A stretch of 45,498 bases of DNA from an uncultured bacterium (GTDB lineage Bacteria; Actinomycetota; Coriobacteriia; Coriobacteriales; Eggerthellaceae). The position numbers were made by a program, and so were the translations under genes. Under the pieces are notes generated by a model that did no database searches, was not told the origin of the DNA, and saw only the letters and a list, made by a program, of their open reading frames with translations. The DNA lies in the NCBI GenBank assembly GCA_905215325.1, contig CAJMPP010000020.1, positions 1-45,498 on the forward strand. Direction: 5' to 3'. This document shows positions 34,526-43,303 of this stretch, one piece after another (within the stretch, counting starts at the first letter, position 1; each line of letters opens with the position of its first letter).

Positions 34526-36055
34526 ATGTCCATGCCGTTGGTGGCGCTGTGCGCCGATGAGGAATGCTTCCGGCATCCGGAGCTGTTGGGCCTTGAGGGG
34601 GAGAACCTGCTTGCGCAGCAGTGGCTCATGCCGTTCACGTCCGCCGAAGCGGCACGTACGGCGTTGCGTGATGCGGCAAGCGTGCAGGAGGTGTGGGTGG
34701 TCTCCTGCGCGGATGTGGCCCCCATCAACCTTGCGGCGGCGTTGAAGCGCGATCGCGCCGATAGGCGCGTATGCATGCTGGCGGCGCAGGAATCGGGGTC
34801 GCTGCGGTCAAGGACGACTGCGGCAGGCGTGGATGCGTCGTTGACCAGGCAGGCCTTCGTCGAACGTTATGCGCAGTGCAAGCAGGCGGCCATGCGGGCG
34901 ATCGAGCTGCAGGCGGGGATCGGCCCTGGGGTCGGTTGCGCGCCTGCGGGTGAGGCGGCCGCGCCGCAGCAGGCGGCGTTCGGTAATGCGCCTTCGGCCG
35001 CTTCCCCATATGGAACGGTCGCGATGCCTGCGGCCGGGTTTCCGGGGGCGCTTGAGGGCGCGGCGGCACCCGCGGGGGCGATGGCGTCGTCTGCGGGGGT
35101 CCGGCCGGGAGGTTCGTATGCGCCGGCGGGCGCCCAGACGGGTCTTGCCGCCTCATCGGCGACGAAGGGCTTCGCCGCAGCCGCTTCCCCCTATGGGGCC
35201 GCATCGGGGCTGGGGGCTTCTGGAAGCTCTTCGGCTTCAGCGGCGAGCGCGCAGCACCCTGCGGCGAAGGGCTTTTTGCTGCCGGTGGTGAGCGGCAGCG
35301 GCGGCGCGGGCAAAAGCGCGGTCGCGCTGCTTGCGGCGCATGCGGCCCAGGGGCTGGGCCTGCGCACGCTGCTGCTCGACTTCGACCTGCAGTTCGGCGA
35401 CATGGCGCAGCTTATGGGCGTGAAAAAGCCCCTGCGCATCGACGAGGTGCTTGCCCGACCCGAGCGCTTGGCCCAGCTTGCCTGCGAGGGGAAGGTGCCG
35501 GCGCTGCTGGCCGCTCCGGAGCATGTGGATGCCGCCGAGGCGGTGGTCGCGCAGGCGCCGGCGCTTTTGGACACCGTGCGAGAGCGTTTCGACGTGATCG
35601 TGGCGAACACGGGCGGCGCGTGGGCCGAGCAGCATGCGGTGCTGTTGGAGCGCAGCTCAAAGGCGCTGTTCTTGGTCGATCAGCGCGCCACTTCGGTGCA
35701 TGCGGCGCAGCGCGCGCTCGACCTGTGCGCCCGCTGCGGCATAGCCGTCAACCCGTTCCTGTTCACGTTGAACGGCTGCGGCAAGGGGGCGCCGCTGTCG
35801 TCGATGGATGTGTCGTGCGCGCTGAAGGGGGCTCATGTGCACGAGTTGCCAGATGGCGGTGCGGATGTGGAGGAGCTTCTGGCGGCGGGGCTGGTGGGCG
35901 ACCTGATCGATTCGCGCAACGACCTGTTCGAGGGCATCGAGGAGCTTATGGTCGAGATATTGCCCGGCGTGTCGGCTGCGGCAGGGTCTTCGCGCGAGGG
36001 GTCGGGCGTGCCCTTCCTTCGCGGAAAGCGCTCGCGCAAGCGCAAGAAGGCCTGA
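34526..36055 (+). CDS. tadZ: Tad pilus localisation ATPase CpaE/TadZ
   Basis: 509 aa, ATG five bases after AAGGAG; a GTG at 34490 overlapping the cpaB stop is an alternative. Residues 1-130 form a receiver-like alpha/beta domain lacking the phospho-Asp pattern. A linker of about 115 residues rich in Ala, Gly, Pro and Ser (about 132-247) includes three SPYG or similar copies. The MinD/ParA-like ATPase starts at about 250: GSGGAGKS (257-264), DFDLQFGD with Asp285/Asp287. The deviant Walker A signature lysine (KGGxGK) is replaced, as in other TadZ proteins, so ATP-dependent dimer switching may be altered. TadZ places the secretion machine at a cell pole or focus. Confidence 0.87.
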   Translation: MSMPLVALCADEECFRHPELLGLEGENLLAQQWLMPFTSAEAARTALRDAASVQEVWVVSCADVAPINLAAALKRDRADRRVCMLAAQESGSLRSRTTAAGVDASLTRQAFVERYAQCKQAAMRAIELQAGIGPGVGCAPAGEAAAPQQAAFGNAPSAASPYGTVAMPAAGFPGALEGAAAPAGAMASSAGVRPGGSYAPAGAQTGLAASSATKGFAAAASPYGAASGLGASGSSSASAASAQHPAAKGFLLPVVSGSGGAGKSAVALLAAHAAQGLGLRTLLLDFDLQFGDMAQLMGVKKPLRIDEVLARPERLAQLACEGKVPALLAAPEHVDAAEAVVAQAPALLDTVRERFDVIVANTGGAWAEQHAVLLERSSKALFLVDQRATSVHAAQRALDLCARCGIAVNPFLFTLNGCGKGAPLSSMDVSCALKGAHVHELPDGGADVEELLAAGLVGDLIDSRNDLFEGIEELMVEILPGVSAAAGSSREGSGVPFLRGKRSRKRKKA

Positions 36056-36057
36056 TC

Positions 36058-37386
36058 ATGACGCTGGCCGAGCGTGCGCAGGCGTTAGGTGCGGGCGGTG
36101 GCGAAGGTCGTGCGCCCACGGCGACGCTTGCGCGCCTGAAAGAGGATGTGCGCCTGTTCGTATCGGTGGACGATATAGCGGCGTTGATGGCATTCGAGCC
36201 GGCGCGGGCGCGAAGCGAGCTTTTAGGGGCGTGCCGCCAGGCGTTCGCGCTGCCCGTGTGGCAGGGGGCAGACGCCTTGCGCCGGTCCAGGCTGTCCGAG
36301 CAGCTGATCGACGAGGTGTTCGGCTTCGGCCCTTTGCAGCCGTTGCTGGCCGATCCGACCATCACCGAGATCATGGTGAACGGCCCCGGCGACGTGTTCT
36401 TCGAGAGACAAGGGCGCCTTGTGCGCAGCGACCGGGCGTTTTCGAGCCAAGCCCAGCTTCGGGCGCTTATCGATCGCGTGCTCGGGCCGCTCGGCAGGCG
36501 CGTGGACGAGTCGTCGCCTATGGTGAACGCCCGCATGCCCGAAGGCCATCGCGTGCACGTGGTCATCCCGCCGCTCGCGCCGGACGGGCCCGTCGTCACC
36601 ATCCGCAAGTTCACCCAGCGCGTGATAACGCTGCAGGAGATGGAGCGTTTCGGCTCGATCGACGGGCATTTGCGGCGCTTTCTGGAATGGGCGGTGCTTG
36701 CGCGCAAGAACGTGGTGGTGGCGGGCGGCACGGGCAGCGGCAAGACCACGTTGCTCAACGCGTTGTCATGCTGCATTCCCGCAGGCGAGCGCATCGTGAC
36801 CATCGAGGATACGGCCGAGCTGCGCTTTCTCGAGCATCCCCACGTGGTGCGCCTGGAGGCGCGTCCGCGCAACGCCGAGGGGGCGGGCGAGGTGACCATC
36901 CGCGAGCTGGTGATCAACGCGTTGCGTATGCGTCCCGATCGCATCGTGGTGGGCGAGTGCCGCGGCGCGGAGGCGGTGGACATGCTCACCGCCATGAACA
37001 CCGGGCACGACGGGTCGCTCACCACGCTGCACGCCAACTCCCCGCGCGACGTGCTTTCCCGCGTGGTGACCATGGTCCGCTACGGCGTCGATCTGCCCGT
37101 GGACGTTATCGAGGCGAATGCGGCGAGCGCGTTCGATGTGGTGGTGCAGACGTCGCGGGCGCTCAGCGGCAGGCGATGCGTGACCCATGTGTCGGAGCTT
37201 GCGTACGACCAAAGGGCGTGGGCCTGCAGCGTGAGGACGTTGTTCGAGCGGCGTTCTCCCGAAGACGCGGGGTCGTGGCTTGCCTTGCCCGATTGGCTTG
37301 ATGACCTGCCGGAAACCATCGGGATTGGCGGGGAGGAGGTTTTGGAGTGGAAGCATCTGGCGTGTTCAGGGCGGCAGCGGTCATAG
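36058..37386 (+). CDS. tadA: Tad pilus assembly ATPase CpaF/TadA
   Basis: 442 aa, ATG three bases after the tadZ stop. Hexameric secretion ATPase powering pilus assembly. N-terminal helical domain, then LLADPTITEIMVNGPG, VDESSPMVNARMPEGHRVHVVIPP, Walker A GGTGSGKT (223-230), Asp box IEDTAELRFLEHPHVVRLE, Walker B IVVGECRGAEAVDML with the Glu, and His box NTGHDGSLTTLHANSPRDVLSR. All are signatures of the VirB11/TadA type. The 3' end overlaps tadB by 40 bp. Confidence 0.96.
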   Translation: MTLAERAQALGAGGGEGRAPTATLARLKEDVRLFVSVDDIAALMAFEPARARSELLGACRQAFALPVWQGADALRRSRLSEQLIDEVFGFGPLQPLLADPTITEIMVNGPGDVFFERQGRLVRSDRAFSSQAQLRALIDRVLGPLGRRVDESSPMVNARMPEGHRVHVVIPPLAPDGPVVTIRKFTQRVITLQEMERFGSIDGHLRRFLEWAVLARKNVVVAGGTGSGKTTLLNALSCCIPAGERIVTIEDTAELRFLEHPHVVRLEARPRNAEGAGEVTIRELVINALRMRPDRIVVGECRGAEAVDMLTAMNTGHDGSLTTLHANSPRDVLSRVVTMVRYGVDLPVDVIEANAASAFDVVVQTSRALSGRRCVTHVSELAYDQRAWACSVRTLFERRSPEDAGSWLALPDWLDDLPETIGIGGEEVLEWKHLACSGRQRS

Positions 37387-38294
37387 CCGCGTTTGCCGGC
37401 GGTGCGCTCTGCGCGCAGGCCGCGCTGCGGCGTACCCGACGCCGGAGGGCGGGCGAAGGCGGCATCGGGCGGCACCTTGCGCGCAACGGCGTGCGCTGTG
37501 CCGACGGGGTTGCGCGGCGTTTGCTCTCCGTGCCCAAGGTCGCCGCCCTTGCGGGCGATGCCCAGGCGGCGTTGCAGGGGCGCGGGGTTGTCTGCACGCC
37601 GCGCAGCTTGTGCTCGCTTGCTGTTGCGGCGGCAGCGGCGATGGCGGTTTGCGTGGGACTGGTATCCGCCTCGCCGCTTGCCGGCGCGGCAGTGGCGGTC
37701 CTGGCCTGTGCCGTGGCGGTGACGCGCATCCACGGATGGCGCGATCGTCAGGAGGAGGCGTTGCGCGAGGCGGTGCCCGATGCGCTTCATGCCATGGGCT
37801 CGTGCTTTCAGGCGGGCTTTTCCCTGCTGCAGACGTTTCAGCAGCTGGCGGTCGAGATAAAGGGCCCGTTGGGGAAAAGGTTCGCAGCCTGTGCCCATCT
37901 GCTTGAGACGGGCCATGGCTCGAGCGAGGCCTTAGGGGCGCTGCGCGCGGGTGGGACAAGGTCGGAGCTTGCGTTCGTTGCGGTGGCGCTCGATGTGCAG
38001 CACCAAGCGGGCGGCAGCATGCGCCCGGTGCTCGAGGCGGCGCGCGAGACGGTCGAAGGGGAGCTGGCCCTGCGCCGTGCGTTGCGGGTGCAGACGGCCC
38101 AGGCGCGGCTGTCGGCGCGCGTGGTCACGGTGATGCCGTTCGCTTTGGTCGCAGTGTTCTCGCTGGTGAGCAAAGGGTTTCTTGATCCGTTCCTGCAAAG
38201 CCCGCTGGGGTTGGGCCTGTTGGGCTTGGCGTGCGCGATGGAGGTTGCGGGCGTGCTCGCGGTGCGCCGCATGTTGAACGTGGAGGTGTCGTGA
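37347..38294 (+). CDS. tadB: Tad inner-membrane platform protein TadB
   Basis: 315 aa, GTG start inside tadA after GGGGAGGAGG. Type II secretion F-domain protein forming the membrane base with TadC. Hydrophobic segments at about 8-26, 90-127, 255-275 and 285-305; the F domain is EALREAVPDALHAMGSCFQAG-SLLQTFQQLA and DVQHQAGGSMRPVLEAARETV. Stop and tadC start overlap (TGATG). Confidence 0.9.
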   Translation: MEASGVFRAAAVIAAFAGGALCAQAALRRTRRRRAGEGGIGRHLARNGVRCADGVARRLLSVPKVAALAGDAQAALQGRGVVCTPRSLCSLAVAAAAAMAVCVGLVSASPLAGAAVAVLACAVAVTRIHGWRDRQEEALREAVPDALHAMGSCFQAGFSLLQTFQQLAVEIKGPLGKRFAACAHLLETGHGSSEALGALRAGGTRSELAFVAVALDVQHQAGGSMRPVLEAARETVEGELALRRALRVQTAQARLSARVVTVMPFALVAVFSLVSKGFLDPFLQSPLGLGLLGLACAMEVAGVLAVRRMLNVEVS

Positions 38295-39217
38295 TGACGT
38301 ATGCGGCGGCGCTGCCTGCGATCGCGGCCGTTCTAGGCGCGGCATCGGGCGCGTGCATGGGTTGGGCGGGCGCGCAATCGGTTCGCCGAGCCCGCGCGGC
38401 AAGGGCCCGCGCGCCCGATGGCGGGCGGGCGAAAGGCGGTGCGCAGGCGAGCGCATGTCTTTCGTATCTGGAGGGCCTGAGCAGGCGTTTGGCGTTGCGG
38501 GCCACTCGCCCGGCGCTGCCTGTCGGCGCATTGCGAGGTGTGCGTGCGCGCTTCGAGGAGCAGGTGGGCAAGGCCGGCCTTGGCGGGACGGTGTCTGCCC
38601 AGGCGTGTTGCGAGGGGGCAGCGCGCCTTGCCGCAGCGGGTGCGGCGGCGGGAGCGTTGTTGGGCTGTGCGGCGTCGAACGAGCTTGCGGTAGTCGGTTG
38701 CGTGGCGGGCGGTATCGCTGGCGCGACCGCGCCGGGACGCGCGGTCCGCGGGGCCCGGCGCCAGCGCGCTCAGGCGCTGGAGCGCAGCATGTCGGAGATG
38801 TTGGAAGTGGTGGCGCTCGGCGTGCGCAGCGGGCTTTCGTTCGATCGCAGCCTGCAGCTGTACACGGGGCATTTCGATGATGGGCTGGCGCGCGAGTGCG
38901 CCGCGGCGCAAAGGTCGTGGGAAGCGGGGCTTGCGACCCGTCAAGACGCCTTGCGCGCTTTGGCGCAAGGGTACGACAATCCGCTGTTCTCGCGCACGGT
39001 GTCGGCCATCATCCGCTCGCTGCGGTTCGGCACCTCGCTTGGCGAGGTTCTAGAGCAGTCGGCGGAACAGGCGCGTGCGGCGCGAAAGGCGCAGGTGGAG
39101 GAGCGGGTTGCCAAGGCGCCTGTGAAGATGATGATCCCCACGGGGACGCTGATCCTTCCCGCCATGCTGCTTTTGGTGCTCGGGCCCGTGTTGTTGGAGC
39201 TTATGGAAGGGATGTAG
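38294..39217 (+). CDS. tadC: Tad inner-membrane platform protein TadC
   Basis: 307 aa, ATG overlapping the tadB stop, GGAGG upstream. Second F-domain platform protein. Membrane segments near 5-28, 110-150 and the C-terminus (PTGTLILPAMLLLVLGPVLL). The F domain reads MSEMLEVVALGVRSGLSFDRSLQLY and LRFGTSLGEVLEQSAEQARAAR, ending VAKAPVKMMIPT, as in TadC. Two bp separate it from the pilin gene. Confidence 0.92.
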   Translation: MTYAAALPAIAAVLGAASGACMGWAGAQSVRRARAARARAPDGGRAKGGAQASACLSYLEGLSRRLALRATRPALPVGALRGVRARFEEQVGKAGLGGTVSAQACCEGAARLAAAGAAAGALLGCAASNELAVVGCVAGGIAGATAPGRAVRGARRQRAQALERSMSEMLEVVALGVRSGLSFDRSLQLYTGHFDDGLARECAAAQRSWEAGLATRQDALRALAQGYDNPLFSRTVSAIIRSLRFGTSLGEVLEQSAEQARAARKAQVEERVAKAPVKMMIPTGTLILPAMLLLVLGPVLLELMEGM

Positions 39218-39219
39218 GC

Positions 39220-39435
39220 ATGATTCGAGCGGTTGTGGATGCATATCGGCGGGCGTTGGCGAAGGCCACGTGCACGGTCGCCCGCCTTCGGCACGGCGAG
39301 GACGGGCAGGGAACGACCGAATACGCGATCCTGGTCGGCGTGCTGGTGGTGATAGCCATTATCGCCATAACGGTTTTCCGGCCGAAGCTGCAGGAGCTGT
39401 GGGATGCGATCGCTGACGGCATCAACAGTCTGTAG
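39220..39435 (+). CDS. flp: Flp-type major pilin
   Basis: 71 aa. After a 29-residue leader (basic, with one Cys) comes DG/QGTTEYAILVGVLVVIAII: cleavage after Gly29 puts Glu at +5 and Tyr at +6, the Flp hallmark. The mature 42 residues are one hydrophobic helix and a short amphipathic tail (KLQELWDAIADGINSL), as in Flp pilins. Position just after tadC suits the structural subunit. The leader is somewhat longer than the usual 15-25 residues. A downstream TadE-like gene overlaps its last 32 bp. Confidence 0.9.
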   Translation: MIRAVVDAYRRALAKATCTVARLRHGEDGQGTTEYAILVGVLVVIAIIAITVFRPKLQELWDAIADGINSL

Positions 39436-39640
39436 GCGGATTGCGGCGCGCGGTTGCGCGGGTCAGGCTACCGTCGAGTTCGCGCTGGTCACCGTGGCGT
39501 TTCTGTCGGTCGTGCTTGGGATGGGCGCGCTTTGGCGCAGCGTTTCGGCGGGCGCGTTCGTGGAGCATGCGCTGTCGTGCTCCTCCCATTGCGTGACGGG
39601 CTCGCTGCCCGGGGCGCTGGCGGACACGGTGCTGTATTAG
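39404..39640 (+). CDS. TadE-like minor pseudopilin, short
   Basis: 78 aa; ATG seven bases after AGGAG and inside the pilin gene. AG/QATVEFALVTVAFLSVVLG: Gly20 at -1 and Glu at +5 of a prepilin-type site, followed by a single hydrophobic helix. The mature part is only 58 residues, short for TadE (about 150). Two cysteines lie in the tail (SCSSHC). Likely a minor pilin processed by the operon's peptidase. Confidence 0.8.
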   Translation: MRSLTASTVCRRIAARGCAGQATVEFALVTVAFLSVVLGMGALWRSVSAGAFVEHALSCSSHCVTGSLPGALADTVLY

Positions 39641-39667
39641 CTTTCAGATTCGCAAAGAGGTGAGGGA

Positions 39668-40177
39668 TTGGGCGTTTTGCGCGCAAGCGAGCGCGGGCAG
39701 GCGACCGTGGAGGCGGCATTCCTCATTCCGGTCCTGTTCACGGTGCTGTTGCTGTCCGTGCAGCCCGGCATGGTCCTGTACGACCGGATGGTCATGCAGG
39801 CGGCGGCAAGCGATGCGTGCAGGCTTGCCGCCGTCAAGACCGATGCCGTAGGGGATTCATCGCGGGCCGTGGAGGCGTTCGTCCGCCATAGGCTGGGCGC
39901 CATCCCGCCCATCCCCTGCTTTCACGTGCACGATGGAGGTTGCAGCTGGGAGGTGTCCGTGCAAGGGGACGAGCGTTCCGAGAAGGTGAGCGTGGAGGTT
40001 GTCGGCAAGGTCAAGCCGCTGCCGTTTTTGGACGCGGGCGCCGTGCTGCTCGGTTTGACGGACGGCGATGGGCTGTTGACGGTGAAGGCCCGTTGCGAGC
40101 GGGCGACGCAGCCCGAGTGGGTTGCCGGCAGCCCGCAGGGGCTTGACCCTAAGGCTTGGATAGGAGCTTGGCTATGA
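39668..40177 (+). CDS. tadE: TadE-like minor pseudopilin
   Basis: 169 aa, TTG start after GAGGTGAGGGA. RG/QATVEAAFLIPVLFTVLLLS with Gly10 at -1 and Glu at +5, the typical TadE family beginning; QAAASDACRLAA follows. The periplasm-equivalent part is mixed alpha/beta with three Cys (CFHVHDGGC and a later one). TadE-like proteins are minor pilins needed for Flp fibre formation. The stop overlaps the next gene by 4 bp. Confidence 0.87.
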   Translation: MGVLRASERGQATVEAAFLIPVLFTVLLLSVQPGMVLYDRMVMQAAASDACRLAAVKTDAVGDSSRAVEAFVRHRLGAIPPIPCFHVHDGGCSWEVSVQGDERSEKVSVEVVGKVKPLPFLDAGAVLLGLTDGDGLLTVKARCERATQPEWVAGSPQGLDPKAWIGAWL

Positions 40178-42303
40178 GCGTGCCACGCAGGATGGCGCAG
40201 GCGTTTTCCCTGCGTGACGAGGATGGGATGACCACGGTCGGCATGGTGGTGTCGCTTCTGCTGGCGCTGTCGATGATCTTCTCGTCGGCCCAGGTGTACC
40301 GGATCCAATCCGTGTCATCGCGCGTGCAGTCGGTGGCCGATGCCGGTGCGCTTGCGGCGGGCAACGTGGTGGCGGAGTTCATGGTGGCGGTACGCGTGTG
40401 CGATTCCGTGGCGCTGTCCCTGTCCTTGACCAGCCTGACGTCCACGGGTTTGGGGATCGTCGCATGCTGCGTTCCCGGCGGGCAGGGCGTGGGCGCCAAG
40501 CTGCTCGAGGCGGGTGCGCGCGTGGCCGATGCCCGAGATTCGTTCTCGAGGACCGCTTCCGAGGGCTTGACGCGCGTTCAGAGGGCCCTCCCGTTTTTGT
40601 CGGCGGCCAGCGCGGCATCGGTTGCGCAGGGAAACGGATCGAACGGATCAGATTACACGGCGCTTGCCCTGTTGGTCCCCGATTCCGCCGAGGATATCCG
40701 GGTGCCGCAGGAAGACGCGCGCGCCAAGCAGGCCCGAGAAGATGCGATCGGCCAGGCCGAGGAGGTCAAGGAGCTGGCGCGGCGGGCCGAGGAGGCTGCC
40801 GTGCGGGCCCAAGACGCCAAGCAGCGAGCCTTCGATCACGATTGCGGTGCCCGTCCCAGCTGGTGCATGGCCGAGCGCGCCGAGACCTTAGCGCATATGA
40901 CGGGCGCGCAAAATCCGGTGTACTCAAGCGTGGACGCCTGGTCTTTTTCCGTGGCGCTTCGCAGGGCGCAGGCGTATTACCCGGCGCGTTTGGCGGTCGA
41001 GCAGCCCGATGACGGCAGCGTGCAGGCGCAGGCGCAGTCGGCGCTGCGCAAGCGGTTTTACGCCTATGCCGCGAAGGAGGTTGCGCGCGGATACGTTCGG
41101 GAGGGTGATTCGTTCGAGGCCTTGTTCCCTCATCTTCCCGCCAACACCGCGCAGATGCGGGAGACCGAGCTGTTCGCGCAGGCGGTATACCCGGTCAGCG
41201 TGACGGATGGTTCCCCGACCTTGCACGCGTGGGACGGATGTCCGAAGGCGGCGAGGTCCACGTCGCGGGCCTCCCTTCGCGATATGGAGGCGGGCGCGTG
41301 GGAGACGTGCCCGGAATGCGGCTTCACGGCGGCAAGCCTGGGAAAGGTGGCGGCAGCCTCCACGTCGATAGGAAACGGCTTCGAGCATCACTACGAGCAG
41401 GTGGCGCTTGCCGCCGAGGAATACCAAAAGGCCCTTGAGGAGGGGGCTCCGGCGAAACGGGAGGCGAAAAGCCGCGTATCCAAACTGCTCGACCAGCTGC
41501 GCGACGCGTGCTCGAGCGTGGGGTCGTTCCGCATCGATGCGGACCCGCCCGGGGGCAAAGGGGTGATCTGCCTTGCGGTGAATACGGGCCCCGATGCCCC
41601 CGACAAGGGATTCGAATCCGTGTTCGTGCAGGCCAGCGGCCAGCTGGGGTGCCGTGTGGCGATATCGGCGGCGACGCTGGTGGCCGATCCGTCCGGCGAG
41701 GGGCGAAGCGTCATCGCCTCTTTGACCGACGGCCTGGCGTCGGATTCGGCGCTTGCGGGCGTGCTAGGCGCTGCAGCGGGCGTTTGGTCGGGGGCGCTGA
41801 GCGCCTATGCCGATGGGCAGTCGGCGTTGGATGCGGCCGTTCGCGAGGGCTTGGGGGGTTTGCCCCTGGTAAGCGCTTCCGGATTGGGGGATTGGGCCGC
41901 CGATGCGCTTGCGGATGCGTTTCGCACCGCAGGGCTTCAGCCGGCGAACTTGGATGCGTTGCGCCCGGCGACGGTGAACACGGCGCATGTCGCGCAGGCC
42001 GGCGATGGGGCGTTTTGCGCCCGCTTGCTCGAGGTGAAGCGGCAGGCGGTCGAGCATCCGCTCATGTCCAACGATGCGTTCTCATCGGTGGTGGGCGCTG
42101 TTCGCAGGGACGTGTTGCAGCGCTTCGACGCCTGGGGCGATTCGGTGGAAGTGGCGACCATCGGCATAGGCGGCGTCCAGGTGCCCGTAACGGTGGCGCT
42201 TCCCCCGGCGGTGAAAGGGTGCGCCTCGGATGTCATCGAGGCTGCGGCCGACAAGCTTCTGTCCGTGTATGCGAGCGTGACGGGATTGAGGCAATGGGAA
42301 TGA
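40174..42303 (+). CDS. Large TadG-like protein with prepilin-type N-terminus
   Basis: 709 aa; ATG after AGGAG, overlapping the upstream stop. N-terminus DG/MTTVGMVVSLLLALSMIFSSAQVY: same leader layout as the minor pilins (Gly18 at -1), but Gly replaces the +5 Glu. A helix follows and QSVADAGALAAGNVV resembles the Rhd-type TadG/TadE Ala-rich repeat. Further on, about 180-225 is coiled coil (AREDAIGQAEEVKELARRAEEAA), and WDGCPKA...CPECGF at about 356-395 has CPxC, possibly zinc-binding. The rest is Ala-rich helical sequence. It is the largest product of the operon and has no clear counterpart in the classical Tad set. A tip adhesin or scaffold is possible, but function is unknown. Confidence 0.7.
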   Translation: MSVPRRMAQAFSLRDEDGMTTVGMVVSLLLALSMIFSSAQVYRIQSVSSRVQSVADAGALAAGNVVAEFMVAVRVCDSVALSLSLTSLTSTGLGIVACCVPGGQGVGAKLLEAGARVADARDSFSRTASEGLTRVQRALPFLSAASAASVAQGNGSNGSDYTALALLVPDSAEDIRVPQEDARAKQAREDAIGQAEEVKELARRAEEAAVRAQDAKQRAFDHDCGARPSWCMAERAETLAHMTGAQNPVYSSVDAWSFSVALRRAQAYYPARLAVEQPDDGSVQAQAQSALRKRFYAYAAKEVARGYVREGDSFEALFPHLPANTAQMRETELFAQAVYPVSVTDGSPTLHAWDGCPKAARSTSRASLRDMEAGAWETCPECGFTAASLGKVAAASTSIGNGFEHHYEQVALAAEEYQKALEEGAPAKREAKSRVSKLLDQLRDACSSVGSFRIDADPPGGKGVICLAVNTGPDAPDKGFESVFVQASGQLGCRVAISAATLVADPSGEGRSVIASLTDGLASDSALAGVLGAAAGVWSGALSAYADGQSALDAAVREGLGGLPLVSASGLGDWAADALADAFRTAGLQPANLDALRPATVNTAHVAQAGDGAFCARLLEVKRQAVEHPLMSNDAFSSVVGAVRRDVLQRFDAWGDSVEVATIGIGGVQVPVTVALPPAVKGCASDVIEAAADKLLSVYASVTGLRQWE

Positions 42304-42746
42304 TGGTCGATCGGATATGCGCCGTCGGCAGGTCGTCCGGGCAGATGACGGTGGAGTTCGTGGCGGCGCTGCCCGTGCTTTTGGCGGTGGCGGCCATCTC
42401 GGTCAACGCCCTGGTGTTTTTCGGCTGGTGTGCGGCGTTCGATGACGATTTCCGCGATTCGGTCCGGGTCTATGCCGCTTCGCCGGCGTACGGGCAGGGC
42501 GTGGGCGATACCTGCGCGCTCATCGAGCGGGCGCTCGATGAGCGGATGGACGCGGAAAACGTCTCGGTAAGCGTTTCGGCGCATGGCGTCTCGGCGGGGC
42601 ATACATCGTTTTCGGCCACGCTCGAGTACATGCCCACGTTGTTCGGTCTGGGGTTGAAGTCGGAGGTGATGGGAGTGGCGCTGCCGAAGCTGTCGCATAC
42701 CGAGGAGCTGGTGGTGGATTGCTATAAGCCCGGGGTGCTGTTGTGA
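42300..42746 (+). CDS. TadE-like minor pseudopilin
   Basis: 148 aa from ATG 42300, which overlaps the previous stop (ATGA) and has GAGG eight bases upstream; ATG 42294 or 42303 are alternatives. SG/QMTVEFVAALPVLLAVAAISVNALVFF, Gly14 at -1 and Glu at +5. The mature part is about 134 residues, with VSVSVSAHGVSAGHTSFSATLEY and a predicted beta-rich end. Third such protein in the operon. GTGA overlap to the next gene. Confidence 0.84.
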   Translation: MMVDRICAVGRSSGQMTVEFVAALPVLLAVAAISVNALVFFGWCAAFDDDFRDSVRVYAASPAYGQGVGDTCALIERALDERMDAENVSVSVSAHGVSAGHTSFSATLEYMPTLFGLGLKSEVMGVALPKLSHTEELVVDCYKPGVLL

Positions 42747-43303
42747 GCGGCGGTCGTGGGCATGTGGCGTGCGGCGGCGATCGGGCGGCAAGACGGTCGG
42801 CGCGCGCAGGGAGCGGCGGTCGTGTGCGAGCAAGGCCCGTCCGCGCGACGCTCATCGTGGCCGCGGGGATCGTGCTTCTTGCAGGCGCCGGCGGTGTGCA
42901 AGCCCAGGCGGCATGGAAGACGACGTCCGAGTCGGTTTCCCTTGCCGGGTTCGATGCGGTCATGGGGAAGGTCGATGACGGCTTCTCCTGTTCGCCGTTG
43001 GATGTCCCCGAGGCGTTCAGGGACGAGCTGTTGCCGGTGGCGGGCAAGCGCGGGCTGTGCTGCGATGCCGGGTCTCACCTGGTGGGATTCGAGCATGCGG
43101 GCAGCGCTCCCGATGCGCTGCGGGAGGTGCAGGATGCGCTTGAGAGCGGCGGATGGAGCATGACTGCGGCAGGGGAGGGCTCGTACGCGACGTTTTCGAA
43201 AGACTGCGGCGCCTGCCGCTGGGCGTTCGTGCAGTGCGTGCAGATGCCGCAAGGGACGAGCGTCGTCGTGCAGTGGTCCGAATCCGGGAAGGAGGTGCGT
43301 TAG
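42743..43303 (+). CDS. Secreted Cys-containing protein of the pilus operon
   Basis: 186 aa, GTG start overlapping the upstream stop. A basic N-region of about 33 residues, one hydrophobic segment (ATLIVAAGIVLLAGAGGV) and a possible signal peptidase site after QAQA. The exported part has six cysteines: FSCSP, LCCDAG, KDCGACRW and VQCVQ, which could form disulfides. No recognised domain. It has no prepilin motif, so it is exported by Sec rather than processed as a pilin. The tight coupling puts it in the pilus machinery. Role unknown. Confidence 0.75.
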   Translation: MSGGRGHVACGGDRAARRSARAGSGGRVRARPVRATLIVAAGIVLLAGAGGVQAQAAWKTTSESVSLAGFDAVMGKVDDGFSCSPLDVPEAFRDELLPVAGKRGLCCDAGSHLVGFEHAGSAPDALREVQDALESGGWSMTAAGEGSYATFSKDCGACRWAFVQCVQMPQGTSVVVQWSESGKEVR

